36,138 bases of DNA, taken from contig CAZSTA010000010.1 of NCBI GenBank assembly GCA_964609495.1, positions 1 to 36,138 on the forward strand, given 5' to 3'. Positions 16,024 through 24,898 of the stretch are shown here, in pieces. The notes beneath the pieces are model-generated. The model saw nothing but the letters and a program-made list of their open reading frames with translations, had not been told where the DNA came from and searched no databases. Each line of letters opens with the position of its first letter. Position 1 is the first letter of the stretch. The stretch is from CAZSTA01 sp964609495 [NCBI: uncultured bacterium] (GTDB lineage: Bacteria; CAZSTA01). A program made the position numbers and the translations under genes.

Positions 16024-17049
16024 ATGCTAAGGAAAAATTGGGGTTTGCTAGCCTTAGTTCTAGTAATTAGCTTAATGGTATGTTTAGTTTCTCCGGCGAA
16101 TATTTCTTTCGCTGAGAAGAGAATCAGAGTAGGGATGGTATATGATATTGGAGGAAAGGGAGATAGATCCTTCAACGATTCCGCTTACCGAGGGATTCAA
16201 TGGGCTGTTAGAGATGAGCTACCCATTGATTATACAGAGATCGAGCCAGGAGCCGATGCCGACCGCGAAGCTGGATTGCGTATACTAGCTGAGCAGGGCT
16301 TCAATCTCATCATTGGAGTAGGATTCCTCTTCACCGATGCTATCACCACGGTGGCGAAGGAATTTCCCGATATAAAGTTCGCAATCGTCGATGGTTTCAT
16401 TTCTGATATGCCCAATGTGGTATCCCTTATGTTCAGGGAGGAGCAAGGCTCCTTCTTAGTAGGGATGATCGCTGCTATGAAGACCGAGACGAAAAAAGTC
16501 GGATTCGTAGGAGGAATGGACGTTCCCCTGATCCACAAGTTCGAGGCTGGATATATAGCTGGAGTCAAATATGCCTGTCCAGATTGCGAGATCTTGAGCA
16601 ACTATGCTGGAGATACTCCTACAGCCTTCGCCGATCCAGTAAAGGGTAAGGAGTTAGCCCTAGCCCAGTATGATAAAGGTGTTGATGTTATCTACCATGC
16701 CTCGGGATTGACCGGCGCAGGAGTCTTCGAAGCCGCTATAGAGAAGGAGAAATACGTCATCGGTGTCGATTCTAACCAGAACTATATGGGACATGTGGAG
16801 GCAACAGGCGAGAATTATGGCCTTACCAGTATGTTAAAACAGGTCGATGTATCAGTTTATGAGACGATCAAGGCGACAGTGGAAGGAGAGTTTAAGGGTG
16901 GTGTCAAGAGATTCAGTCTAGCCGATAAGGGGATCGGTTATGCGGTTGACGAGTATAACGAAGATCTCTTAACTCCTGAGATGATAGAGAAGGTGGAGGA
17001 AGCGAAGCAGAAGATCATCGCTGGCGAAATAGAGGTTCCTGAGGAATAG
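16024..17049 (+). CDS. BMP/PnrA-family nucleoside-binding protein of an ABC importer
   Basis: The 341-residue protein belongs to the basic membrane protein (BMP/Med) family, whose characterised members such as Treponema PnrA bind purine nucleosides. A signal peptide covers about residues 1-30, ending SPANISFA. The only cysteine there (about residue 20, LMVC) does not fit a lipobox, so the protein looks secreted or periplasmic rather than lipid-anchored. Family motifs include RVGMVYDIGGKGDRSFNDSA near residue 35, an AIVDG segment, the FREEQGSFLVGMIAA stretch, and VIYHASGLTGAGVFEAA followed by GVDSNQ. AGGAGG lies 7 nt before the ATG. The ATPase and permease genes follow in the standard order, after an unusually long gap. 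Confidence 0.93.
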   Translation: MLRKNWGLLALVLVISLMVCLVSPANISFAEKRIRVGMVYDIGGKGDRSFNDSAYRGIQWAVRDELPIDYTEIEPGADADREAGLRILAEQGFNLIIGVGFLFTDAITTVAKEFPDIKFAIVDGFISDMPNVVSLMFREEQGSFLVGMIAAMKTETKKVGFVGGMDVPLIHKFEAGYIAGVKYACPDCEILSNYAGDTPTAFADPVKGKELALAQYDKGVDVIYHASGLTGAGVFEAAIEKEKYVIGVDSNQNYMGHVEATGENYGLTSMLKQVDVSVYETIKATVEGEFKGGVKRFSLADKGIGYAVDEYNEDLLTPEMIEKVEEAKQKIIAGEIEVPEE

Positions 17050-17110
17050 CCTCGGAATGAGCTAATATCCTAGCTTCCACTGGTTATAAGCATATAGATC
17101 TAGACATTAG

Positions 17111-17147
17111 AAGGGGCTAGGGGATGAGCTTCGATATCCTAGCCCTT
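17111..17147 (+). terminator. Hairpin after the binding-protein gene
   Basis: GGGGCTAGG and CCTAGCCC form an 8- to 10-bp stem with one bulged G, flanked by AA and TT. The loop contains GAGCTTCGAT. AATACG follows, so there is no U-tract. This is likely an mRNA-stabilising hairpin or partial terminator that would keep the binding protein more abundant than the membrane components, as is common in ABC operons. Confidence 0.4.
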
Positions 17148-17214
17148 AATACGAAGTATCAGTAGATCACAAAATTGAAGATTCTTCTCTCATTAGATCT
17201 CGAGCGAATCTTGG

Positions 17215-17317
17215 ATCACCCTCCCCTAACCCCTCCCATCAAGGGAGGGGAACTAAAGAGATAAGCCCTATCTGATTGTCCCCTCTCCCCTCGTGGGAGA
17301 GGGCCAGGGTGAGGGGG
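17215..17317. repeat. GC-rich palindromic repeat element
   Basis: Two perfect hairpins sit about 30 nt apart. CCCCTCCC (17230-17237) pairs with GGGAGGGG (17243-17250) around ATCAA. CCCTCTCCC (17281-17289) pairs with GGGAGAGGG (17295-17303) around CTCGT. Outer sequences CACCCTCCCC and GGGTGAGGGGG are also roughly complementary. Translated in reverse, it gives the low-value peptide PLTLALSHEGRG that I recall as a common artefact in many unrelated genomes carrying such elements. Composition differs sharply from the flanking AT-rich DNA. It is probably a dispersed REP-like or MITE-like element. Confidence 0.7.
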
Positions 17318-17423
17318 TAATGCGAAGCATAGACTATTATGAAATATAGACTATCTTCAGCGAATAAAATATTAACATTGTGATCTACTGAGTATAGACT
17401 TTTTCCCGAGAGGTGTTTCTGCA

Positions 17424-18965
17424 TTGTCCGAGATAGTCATTGAGATGAGGGGAATAACTAAGAGGTTCCCCCGAGTATTAGCCAATGATAAGGTCGATTT
17501 CTCCGTCTATAAAGGTGAGATTCACGCCTTGGTTGGGGAGAATGGAGCGGGGAAGACGACCTTGATGAACATCCTCTATGGGTTATATCGCCCGGATGAG
17601 GGCGAGATATATATCCGAGGGAAGTTTATTCATATTGCTAACCCTCATGTGGCGATCGAGAACGGCATTGGAATGGTTCACCAGCACTTTATGTTGGTAG
17701 AACCTCTGACGGTCGCGGAGAACGTTATCTTAGGAAATGAGCCTAAGAAACGAGGTTTCTTCATCGATAGAGCTAGGGCAGAAAGGGAAGTGCAGGACCT
17801 CTCCAATCGCTTCGGCTTTAATATCAATCCTAGAGCTAAGGTAAGCTCTCTTTCAGTAGGTATAGAACAGCAAGTGGAGATAATCAAGGTTCTCTACCGA
17901 GGAGCTGATATCCTCATTCTGGATGAGCCAACCGCAGTCCTCACCCCCCAGGAGGTGGAGGAATTATTCTCTATTCTCCGCTCACTTCGAGATCAGGGAA
18001 AGACGATCATCTTTATCACCCATAAGCTTCAGGAGGTTATCGCCCTCGCCGATAGGGTGACGGTGATGCGTCAGGGGAGGGTAGTGGGAGTCAAGGATAT
18101 CGAGGATACGACTAGGGAGGATATCGCTCGAATGATGGTCGGAAGAGAGGTCTTTATGCAAGTTGAAAAGGGCCCTTACAAGCCGAACAGAAAAGTTCTA
18201 AGGGCAGAAAACCTAGAAGCTATGGGAAATCAAAAGGCGCTGGCTCTTAGGGGAGTTTCCTTTGAAGTTCGAGAGGGAGAGATATTGGGGATTGCGGGGG
18301 TGGAGGGAAATGGACAGACGGAGCTAGTCGAGGTTATAACCGGATTAAGGCCAGCCAGCAGAGGTCGTATTCTCCTATATAACATAGATATAACCAACCT
18401 CTCACCCCGCCGAGTGAGGGAAGCTGGTATCGCCCATATCCCAGAGAATAGACGAAAGCGAGGATTGATACTCGATTATAGCGTTGCTGATAATTTAATT
18501 TTAGGTGATCATTATCGAGCGCCTTATGCCGGAATTATTGGGCTGAAATTCAAAGTTATCAATGACTATGCTGAGGATATGATCGAGGAGTTCGATATCC
18601 GAACTCCTGATGAGGATACCTCCTTGAAATTCCTCTCAGGTGGTAATCAACAGAAGGTGATTGTCGCTCGTGAGTTAAGTCGAGAACCCAGTCTTTTGAT
18701 CGCGGCTCAACCCACGCGAGGGTTAGATATCGGAGCCATCGAGTATATCCATCATCGCCTGATTGAACAGCGCGATCAAGGGAAAGCGATCTTACTCGTT
18801 TCCGCGGATTTGACAGAGGTGATGTCCCTATCCGATAGGATTGCGGTGATGTATAAGGGGGAGATAGTGGGAGTCCTCTCCCAAGAAGAGGCTACTGAGG
18901 AGGAGCTGGGGCTATTTATGACGGGAGTGAAGAGGCAGGAGCTGGTCACTGATGGAGTATCCTGA
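17424..18965 (+). CDS. Nucleoside ABC importer, double-domain ATPase (YufO/RbsA-like)
   Basis: The 513-residue protein carries two fused nucleotide-binding domains, as in sugar and nucleoside importers. The first has Walker A GENGAGKTT (residues 38-46), signature LSVGIEQQVEI, and Walker B ILILDEPTAVLTPQEV. The second is degenerate at Walker A (GVEGNGQTELV) and Walker B (LLIAAQPTRGLD) but keeps the signature LSGGNQQKVIVAREL; this asymmetry is normal for the family. I accept TTG 17424 as the start: AGAGGTG lies upstream and the N-terminus (SEIVIEMRGITKRFP) is family-like. An ATG at 17445 is possible but would trim the first strand. The two permease genes follow closely. Confidence 0.94.
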   Translation: MSEIVIEMRGITKRFPRVLANDKVDFSVYKGEIHALVGENGAGKTTLMNILYGLYRPDEGEIYIRGKFIHIANPHVAIENGIGMVHQHFMLVEPLTVAENVILGNEPKKRGFFIDRARAEREVQDLSNRFGFNINPRAKVSSLSVGIEQQVEIIKVLYRGADILILDEPTAVLTPQEVEELFSILRSLRDQGKTIIFITHKLQEVIALADRVTVMRQGRVVGVKDIEDTTREDIARMMVGREVFMQVEKGPYKPNRKVLRAENLEAMGNQKALALRGVSFEVREGEILGIAGVEGNGQTELVEVITGLRPASRGRILLYNIDITNLSPRRVREAGIAHIPENRRKRGLILDYSVADNLILGDHYRAPYAGIIGLKFKVINDYAEDMIEEFDIRTPDEDTSLKFLSGGNQQKVIVARELSREPSLLIAAQPTRGLDIGAIEYIHHRLIEQRDQGKAILLVSADLTEVMSLSDRIAVMYKGEIVGVLSQEEATEEELGLFMTGVKRQELVTDGVS

Positions 18966-18976
18966 ATTTAGATAAT

Positions 18977-20152
18977 ATGGATAAATACAACAGTAAGATA
19001 AAGGAATTCTTAGCTAATTACCTAAGGCCCAGATCGAACTTATTATTAGAATTAGGCACTCCGCTACTTTCTCTCCTGATAGCTCTAGCGGTAGGAGCGA
19101 TAGTTATAATAATTATAGGAGAGAATCCTCTCAGCTTTTATAAAGTGCTATTTGGTTCTGCTTTAGGTAGAGTTACGGGATGGGGAAACGTTATCTATAA
19201 CGCTACTGGATTGATCTTCACTGGTTTAGCAGTCGCTTTTGCTTTTCGCTGTGGTCTCTTCAATATCGGGGGCGAGGGACAGATGATGATCGGCACTTTC
19301 CTCGCCACCTGGGTCGGTTTTACTTTCACCAATCTCCCCTCGGTGTTGCATATTCCCTTGTGCATCCTTATGGCGATGGTGGGAGGAGCATTGTGGGCTT
19401 CGCTCCCCGGCTTCTTGAAGGCTAGATTTGGGGTTCACGAGGTCATCAACACTATTATGTTAAATTGGATATCGCTATCATTAACTTTCTACCTGGTCCT
19501 GCGCTATAAAGCTCCGGCGACTGAGGCTATGAAAAAAGCTGGGGTGAAGCAGATGATTCCTCGCACCGCGGATATCATCAGAACCGCTTGGCTTCCTCGT
19601 CTTCACGATGTTTTGGCGCCTTTGGGGATCGACTTCCCCGCTAACAATCCAGCGAACGCCTCCATCTTAATCGCTATCGTAGCTATTTTACTGACCTACT
19701 ATCTACTCTGGAAAACTAAGTGGGGATATGAGATTCGGGCGGTAGGGTATAATCCGAGCGCCGCGGAATATAGCGGGATAAGTGTGACCAAAAATATAAT
19801 CCTAGCAATGGCGATCTCAGGGGCTTTTGCAGGTCTAGTTGTCACTAACCAAGTAATGGGTTTTAGACATCATTGGCGTCAGGAACTCTTCACTGGATTA
19901 GGCTTTGGAGGGATAGGGGTAGCCCTCTTAGGAAAGTGTCATCCCTTTGGGATAGTCCTTTCCGCTCTGCTCTTTGCCACCTTGAACTATGGGGCTTTAG
20001 CGGTAGATGTCTTCTTTCCCAAAGTCCCTCGGGAACTCGTTATGGTTTTAGAGGCGCTTATAATAATTCTGGTGGTAGTAAGCGATGAGATAATAAGGAG
20101 GAAACTCCAGCGTCGTCTCCAGGAGAGAGAGGCTGCTCTAGGGGAGACTTAA
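18977..20152 (+). CDS. Nucleoside ABC importer permease 1 (YufP-like)
   Basis: The 391-residue protein is a BPD_transp_2-family permease with about nine to ten hydrophobic segments between residues 25 and 375. The family pattern is visible in FTGLAVAFAFRCGLFNIGGEGQMMIGTF (about 79-106), in the EVINTIMLNWISL segment near 154-166, and in GYEIRAVGYNPSAAEYSGISVTK near 250-272, the loop that contacts the ATPase. A charged tail ends the protein. It starts 11 bp after the ATPase gene with only a weak ribosome binding site, so translational coupling is likely. It pairs with the next gene to form the channel. Confidence 0.94.
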   Translation: MDKYNSKIKEFLANYLRPRSNLLLELGTPLLSLLIALAVGAIVIIIIGENPLSFYKVLFGSALGRVTGWGNVIYNATGLIFTGLAVAFAFRCGLFNIGGEGQMMIGTFLATWVGFTFTNLPSVLHIPLCILMAMVGGALWASLPGFLKARFGVHEVINTIMLNWISLSLTFYLVLRYKAPATEAMKKAGVKQMIPRTADIIRTAWLPRLHDVLAPLGIDFPANNPANASILIAIVAILLTYYLLWKTKWGYEIRAVGYNPSAAEYSGISVTKNIILAMAISGAFAGLVVTNQVMGFRHHWRQELFTGLGFGGIGVALLGKCHPFGIVLSALLFATLNYGALAVDVFFPKVPRELVMVLEALIIILVVVSDEIIRRKLQRRLQEREAALGET

Positions 20153-20171
20153 GACGGAGGGATTGATAAAT

Positions 20172-21107
20172 TTGCTAGGTGACATTATAAATGCTGAAAC
20201 CTTTGCCTCGGGGGTCCGTTTAGCAACTCCTTTAGCTTTAGGGGCGCTGGGGGGAGTATTTTCTGAGAGACCTGGTGTTGTTAATATCGCTTTAGAGGGG
20301 ATTATGCTTACCGGTGCCTTCACCGCCATTGCGGTAACTAATTTCACCCATAACCCCTGGCTAGGAATATTAGGAGCTATACTGGCTGGAGTTTTGATCG
20401 CTTTAGTTCATGCTATAAGTTGTGTAACTTTCAAAGCTAACCAGATCGTAAGCGGGGTAGCTATCAATATCTTCGGGAGTGGGATAACTGTCTTCTTCTC
20501 CTGGTTGCTCTTCAACGGAACTCAGATTATGGCTCTGGAGAGGTTGCCTATCTGGAAGATACCCACTTCGGAGAGTACTCCGCACTTTCTAAAGGTTTTG
20601 GTAACGCTCTTTGGCAATTATTCTCCTCTAGTTTATATCGCATTGCTCATAATATTAGTCTCCCATCTAGTTATCTATAAAACCCCCTTTGGTTTACGCC
20701 TTAGAGCGGTGGGGGAACATCCCCAAGCCGCCGATACCTTGGGGATAAGTGTAGATAAGATGAGATATATCGGAGTGATGTTAAGTGGGGCTTTAGCTGG
20801 CTTAGGTGGAGCTTTCCTCTCGCTAGAAGTAGCTCATTACTTCGTCAAGGAGATGACTGGAGGGCGAGGTTTTATCTCCTTGGCCGCGATGATCTTCGGA
20901 AAGTGGACTCCCTTAGGCGCAGCAGGGGCAGCCTTATTCTTTGGATTAGCGGAAGCTTTAGCTATTAGGTTACAGGCCTATAACATCCCGGTCCAATTTG
21001 TGAATATGCTGCCTTTCCTTCTAACTATGTTTGTATTAGTAAGCGCAGTCGGACGAGCTGTTCCTCCTGCGGCTGATGGGATACCTTACGAGAAGGAGGG
21101 TGGTTAA
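20172..21107 (+). CDS. Nucleoside ABC importer permease 2 (YufQ-like)
   Basis: This second BPD_transp_2 permease is about 311 residues with eight or so hydrophobic segments. It shows the family's LGALGGVFSERPGVVNIALEGIMLTGAF near the N-terminus and GLRLRAVGEHPQAADTLGISVDKMRYIGV in the ATPase-contacting loop. I prefer TTG 20172, which lies 10 nt after CGGAGGG. TTG 20163 is in frame but only 2 nt from that site. It is the last gene of the importer. A 7-bp hairpin (GGGGAGA with TCTCCCC, 21122-21138) follows, without a U-tract, before rodZ. Confidence 0.92.
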   Translation: MLGDIINAETFASGVRLATPLALGALGGVFSERPGVVNIALEGIMLTGAFTAIAVTNFTHNPWLGILGAILAGVLIALVHAISCVTFKANQIVSGVAINIFGSGITVFFSWLLFNGTQIMALERLPIWKIPTSESTPHFLKVLVTLFGNYSPLVYIALLIILVSHLVIYKTPFGLRLRAVGEHPQAADTLGISVDKMRYIGVMLSGALAGLGGAFLSLEVAHYFVKEMTGGRGFISLAAMIFGKWTPLGAAGAALFFGLAEALAIRLQAYNIPVQFVNMLPFLLTMFVLVSAVGRAVPPAADGIPYEKEGG

Positions 21108-21159
21108 CCGATTTCGGTTGAGGGGAGATTTTCTCCCCCAGTGGAGGTGGTCTCGAAGG

Positions 21160-22233
21160 ATGACTGTAGGGACAAAATTAAAAAATAGAAGAGAGGCTGT
21201 GCAGCTCTCTTGGGAAGAGGTAAGCGATAGGACCAAGATTCATCGTAAATTTATCCAAGCTATGGAGAGTGAGCAGTATGACTTATTACCAGGGGGGATC
21301 TATACCAGGGGTTTTTTGCGTACTTATGCCGAGTTTTTGGGCTTAAACGCGGATGAGATAGTCCGAGAATATTTAGAGAACGAGAGCACTTACGAGGAAA
21401 GAGAAGAAGCTGAGATGAGGAGGGAGCTTTCCCAGGTCCAGCAGGTAGGAGGGAATGCAAGTGGAGATATAGGCGAGACTATCGAGGAATATAAAGAGCG
21501 TAGAGGTAACAAATTTATGTTGTTCTTGAGATATGTTATGCTCAGCTTGTTTATCTTGATATCGGCAAGTGTGATAATCTGGACTTTATGGCTCTCGAAG
21601 ATCGAAGAAAATCCTCTTGATACCTATTTCCCCTTTTCCTCTGCTACTGAGGATAATAGTGAGAAAGGCATTGAGGAGAGGGAATTTCCTATCGCTACTG
21701 AAGAGGAGATGCCAGAAGAAGTCGTTGAGGGAGAATTTGAGAGTACGCCTCCTCCAACTGAGGAAGTTGTTATGAAAGAGGAGGAAGAGGCTCTTGTTGC
21801 TGTTACAAGCGCTGGAGAGATTAGCAAGAAAGAAGAGGAAAAAAGCGAAGAAATCGCTTTCTCTCCAGCCAGTGAAATAGTTCCCCTCCCTATCGAGGAA
21901 GTTGTAGAACCTGCCGCAGAGGAGGTTGAAGTCTCAGAAGAGGGAGAGGAGAGCTTATCACCTGTAACCCTCTCTGAGAGTGAAAGTAAAGTTATCTTGA
22001 GGATAGTTGCCAGGGAAGAAGCTTGGCTACTGGTAAGAGTGGATGGAGAGAAAGTCTTAGAGAATGTCTTGGATCCTGGAGAAACTCGCAGTTGGGAGGT
22101 CAAAAAGGATATATTTATACGAATGGGAAACGCTGGGGGGACTGAAGTATATCTAAATGATGAATCTGTGGAGTCTTTAGGAAAGAGCGGAGAAGTTACT
22201 AACTGGGAATATTCGTTACCTCAGGAGCAATAG
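21160..22233 (+). CDS. rodZ: RodZ-like cytoskeletal helix-turn-helix membrane protein
   Basis: The protein (357 residues from this start) links the MreB cytoskeleton to cell-wall synthesis in rod-shaped bacteria. Domains in order are a HTH_25 domain (about 5-70, with TKLKNRREAVQLSWEEVSDRTKIH and LPGGIYTRGFLRTYAEFLGL), one membrane segment (about 119-146), a long glutamate-rich linker (about 150-265) and a DUF4115 domain (about 275-350, with LLVRVDGEKVLENVLDPGE). I chose ATG 21160 because GGAGGTGG lies 9 nt upstream and the HTH begins directly after it. An earlier in-frame ATG at 21076 would overlap the permease and add 28 unconserved residues. In B. subtilis (ymfM) it also precedes cinA and recA. 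Confidence 0.9.
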   Translation: MTVGTKLKNRREAVQLSWEEVSDRTKIHRKFIQAMESEQYDLLPGGIYTRGFLRTYAEFLGLNADEIVREYLENESTYEEREEAEMRRELSQVQQVGGNASGDIGETIEEYKERRGNKFMLFLRYVMLSLFILISASVIIWTLWLSKIEENPLDTYFPFSSATEDNSEKGIEEREFPIATEEEMPEEVVEGEFESTPPPTEEVVMKEEEEALVAVTSAGEISKKEEEKSEEIAFSPASEIVPLPIEEVVEPAAEEVEVSEEGEESLSPVTLSESESKVILRIVAREEAWLLVRVDGEKVLENVLDPGETRSWEVKKDIFIRMGNAGGTEVYLNDESVESLGKSGEVTNWEYSLPQEQ

Positions 22234-22235
22234 GG

Positions 22236-23576
22236 GTGGAGGATTTACCCTATAGAATAAGCATAATAAGTTTGGGATGTCCTAAAAATCTGGTCGATTC
22301 CGAGATCATGTTGGGGGTCTTGGATCGGGCAGGGTATGAGATCACTCATATTCCCGAGGAAGCGGATATCATTATCGTAAACACTTGTGCCTTTATAGAT
22401 GAAGCTAAGGAAGAAGCGATCGATACCATCATTCAGGCCGGGCAATTGAAGGAAGAGGGTAACTGTTCGAAATTGATAGTCGCTGGTTGTCTGGCTCAGA
22501 GATATAAGGATGAACTGCTAGTTGAGATGCCGGAGATCGATGCTTTAGTGGGGGTAAGTGAGATAGAAGATATCGCTAAGGTAATTGATGAGGCTTTAAG
22601 AGATGGACGCCCTACTTGGGTAAAAGATCCGACTTATGCCTTAGATTATCCCCTACCTCGCTATCAACTGACCCCTTCTCATACAGCCTATATTCGCATA
22701 GCTGAAGGGTGCGATAATAGATGTTCCTATTGCGTTATACCCGACTTGAGAGGATCATATAGAAGCAGACCTATAGAAGATATACTAACCGAAGCCGAGA
22801 AGTTGGTAAAGCGGGGAGCGAAAGAATTGGACTTAATAGCGCAAGATACTACTAGATATGGATCGGATTTATATGGAAAGCCGAGCCTGATCGAGCTATT
22901 AGAGAAACTAGTCGGGATCGAAGATCTCAGGTGGATAAGGATACTATATGCTTATCCTCGTTATCTATCGTCCGAGCTTTTGGAGTATATAGCCTCGGAG
23001 GATAAGATATGCAACTATATAGATATTCCTCTGCAACATATAGATGATGATATTCTGAGGGCTATGAATAGACCATTTACTCTTAAGATATTGGAAAAGC
23101 TCATAGCTGAGATCAGAGAAATCATACCAGAAGTTACCTTGCGAACTTCGTTAATAGTTGGCTTTCCAGGAGAGACGGAAGTTCAATTCAAGAGGTTATC
23201 GGATTTTGTAGAGAGAACTCGTTTCGAGAGGCTAGGGGTCTTTACCTATTCTCAGGAGGAGGGAACTCCAGCCGCTCAGTTACCAGGTCAGATCTCAGAT
23301 AAGGTAAAGCGTGAGAGAAAAGATCAAATTATGAGGTTGCAAGCAGATATATCTTATGAGATAAACGAGCATCTTATAGGTAAGGTTATCCCAGTGCTGG
23401 TTGAGGATCTCTCTGATGATTCGGATTTTCCCTGGGTAGGGAGATCGGAAAGAGATGCTCCTGAGATAGATGGGCTCGTCTATATCGCGGGAGACGAGCT
23501 GGAGATAGGAGATATTATAAACGTTAGGATAACCGAGGCCGATGTTTATGATCTATATGGCGAGATCGCTCAATGA
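22236..23576 (+). CDS. rimO: Ribosomal protein S12 methylthiotransferase RimO
   Basis: The 446-residue radical-SAM enzyme methylthiolates an aspartate of ribosomal protein S12. The N-terminal UPF0004 domain has ISLGCPKNLVDSE with the first auxiliary-cluster cysteine, then NTCAFIDEAKEE and VAGCLAQRY. The radical-SAM motif is CDNRCSYCVIP near residues 157-167, followed by LRGSYRSRP. The FIDEAKEE and SYRSRP sequences point to RimO rather than MiaB. A TRAM domain ends the protein. The start is GTG 22236, 2 nt after the rodZ stop, with AGGAGC upstream. In many clostridia pgsA follows rimO; here cinA follows directly. Confidence 0.95.
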   Translation: MEDLPYRISIISLGCPKNLVDSEIMLGVLDRAGYEITHIPEEADIIIVNTCAFIDEAKEEAIDTIIQAGQLKEEGNCSKLIVAGCLAQRYKDELLVEMPEIDALVGVSEIEDIAKVIDEALRDGRPTWVKDPTYALDYPLPRYQLTPSHTAYIRIAEGCDNRCSYCVIPDLRGSYRSRPIEDILTEAEKLVKRGAKELDLIAQDTTRYGSDLYGKPSLIELLEKLVGIEDLRWIRILYAYPRYLSSELLEYIASEDKICNYIDIPLQHIDDDILRAMNRPFTLKILEKLIAEIREIIPEVTLRTSLIVGFPGETEVQFKRLSDFVERTRFERLGVFTYSQEEGTPAAQLPGQISDKVKRERKDQIMRLQADISYEINEHLIGKVIPVLVEDLSDDSDFPWVGRSERDAPEIDGLVYIAGDELEIGDIINVRITEADVYDLYGEIAQ

Positions 23577-23615
23577 TGAGGAATATCTATTAGGAACGGG
23601 AGGGATAAACTATCG

Positions 23616-24881
23616 ATGTCAGCCGCTGAGATAATAACTGTTGGAACTGAACTCCTCCTTGGACAGATAGTTGATACTAATGCCGTCTATTTAGCTCAAC
23701 AACTGGCGGAATTAGGAATAAGCTTATACTATAAATCAACTGTGGGGGATAATAAAGAGCGTCTGACAGAGATCATCAAAAAAGCTCTCTCCCGCTCCGA
23801 TCTGATCTTCATAACTGGGGGCTTAGGCCCTACAATGGATGATATAACCAGAGAATCTATCGCTTCTGCTGTAGAGGAGAGGATAGTAGTAGATGAGGAG
23901 GCCGCCGAGCAGATAAGATCATACTTTAAGCGGAGAGGGCGGAGTATGGCGGAGAGCAATATCAGACAGGCTGAATTCCCCGAAGGGGCAAGAGCTATAC
24001 CTAATGGATATGGAACAGCTCCTGGAGTCCTTTGGCAGAAGGATAATAAGATGATCATCGCGATGCCTGGAGTTCCCACAGAATTTAAACATATATGGTC
24101 AGAGAAGGTTATCCCCATTCTCAGAGAGCAGGGTTTAATAGGTGAGACGATCATAAGATCGCGGGTGCTTCGTTTAGCAGGTATCGGAGAGTCCAGTTCC
24201 GAGAAGTTAGTCTTGGATATATTAGAGAAGCAAGATAATCCAACTATCGCTCCTCTAGCTCACTGGGGAGAGGTTCATTATCGTATCACAGCCCGAGGGA
24301 ATAGTGAAGAGGAGATAGAGAGGATGCTCGATGAGACTGAGGCGAAGCTCAAAGAGAGATTTGGCGACTACATATATAGTAGGGATGAAGAGACGCTTGA
24401 GCAGAGAGTTGCCTCTCTGCTCATCGAGAAAGGAAAGACGATAGCAGTAGCAGAATCTTGTTCTGGAGGACTTATATCCAGTCGTCTGACCGATATCCCA
24501 GGTAGTTCGAAATACTTCAATAGAGGTATCGTAGTCTATAGTAATGAAGCTAAAATTCAAATCTTGGGTGTTAAGGAGGAAATCCTTAGAAGATATGGAG
24601 CTGTTAGTTCCCAAACAGCTCAGGAGATGGCAAGGGGAGTTAGAGATATAAGCAGGACAGATCTGGGATTAAGTTCTACTGGTATAGCTGGTCCAACGGG
24701 GGGAACTCCCCAGAAGCCAGTAGGATTAGTTTATATAGCTTTAGCTGACAAGAAGGAAGTCAGATGTTCAAGGTTTATGTTCGGGGGAGAAAGAATTCGA
24801 GTCAAATATAGTACCTCACAAGCCGCACTGAATATCGTGAGGCTCCATCTTATAGGGAGTAACATAGAGATCGATCATTAA
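23616..24881 (+). CDS. cinA: CinA-family protein (NMN amidohydrolase / competence-damage protein)
   Basis: The 421-residue protein has two domains. The N-terminal molybdopterin-binding-like domain (about 1-170) has VGTELLLGQIVDTNAVYLAQQL and TGGLGPTMDDITRE; in relatives it hydrolyses ADP-ribose. The C-terminal CinA domain (about 265-415) has VAESCSGGLISSRLTDIPGSS and TGIAGPTGGTPQKPVGLVY, typical of nicotinamide mononucleotide deamidase used in pyridine nucleotide recycling. GGAGGG lies about 11 nt before the ATG. It precedes thpR and recA, a widespread arrangement that has linked the gene to competence in streptococci; I infer no competence role here. Confidence 0.94.
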   Translation: MSAAEIITVGTELLLGQIVDTNAVYLAQQLAELGISLYYKSTVGDNKERLTEIIKKALSRSDLIFITGGLGPTMDDITRESIASAVEERIVVDEEAAEQIRSYFKRRGRSMAESNIRQAEFPEGARAIPNGYGTAPGVLWQKDNKMIIAMPGVPTEFKHIWSEKVIPILREQGLIGETIIRSRVLRLAGIGESSSEKLVLDILEKQDNPTIAPLAHWGEVHYRITARGNSEEEIERMLDETEAKLKERFGDYIYSRDEETLEQRVASLLIEKGKTIAVAESCSGGLISSRLTDIPGSSKYFNRGIVVYSNEAKIQILGVKEEILRRYGAVSSQTAQEMARGVRDISRTDLGLSSTGIAGPTGGTPQKPVGLVYIALADKKEVRCSRFMFGGERIRVKYSTSQAALNIVRLHLIGSNIEIDH

Positions 24882-24898
24882 TAGGAGGTCTTCAAGAT

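Larger units (their letters stand above)
17050..17423. other. Gap between binding-protein and ATPase genes: hairpin plus palindromic repeat
   Basis: No gene is supported. The gap holds a hairpin at 17111-17147, then a GC-rich double-palindrome repeat (about 17215-17317), then an AT-rich stretch leading to the ATPase gene. Short frames inside the repeat are artefacts of its sequence. I saw no clear promoter before the ATPase. Confidence 0.6.

Noticed and set aside
17239-17424. A minus-strand 61-codon frame in the transporter gap
   Set aside because: Its peptide comes from the palindromic repeat and matches the familiar LTLALS artefact, not a gene.
21624-22103. A 159-codon serine-rich minus-strand frame opposite rodZ
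   Set aside because: It is the reverse complement of the glutamate-rich linker of rodZ, which gives Ser/Leu-rich antisense frames automatically.
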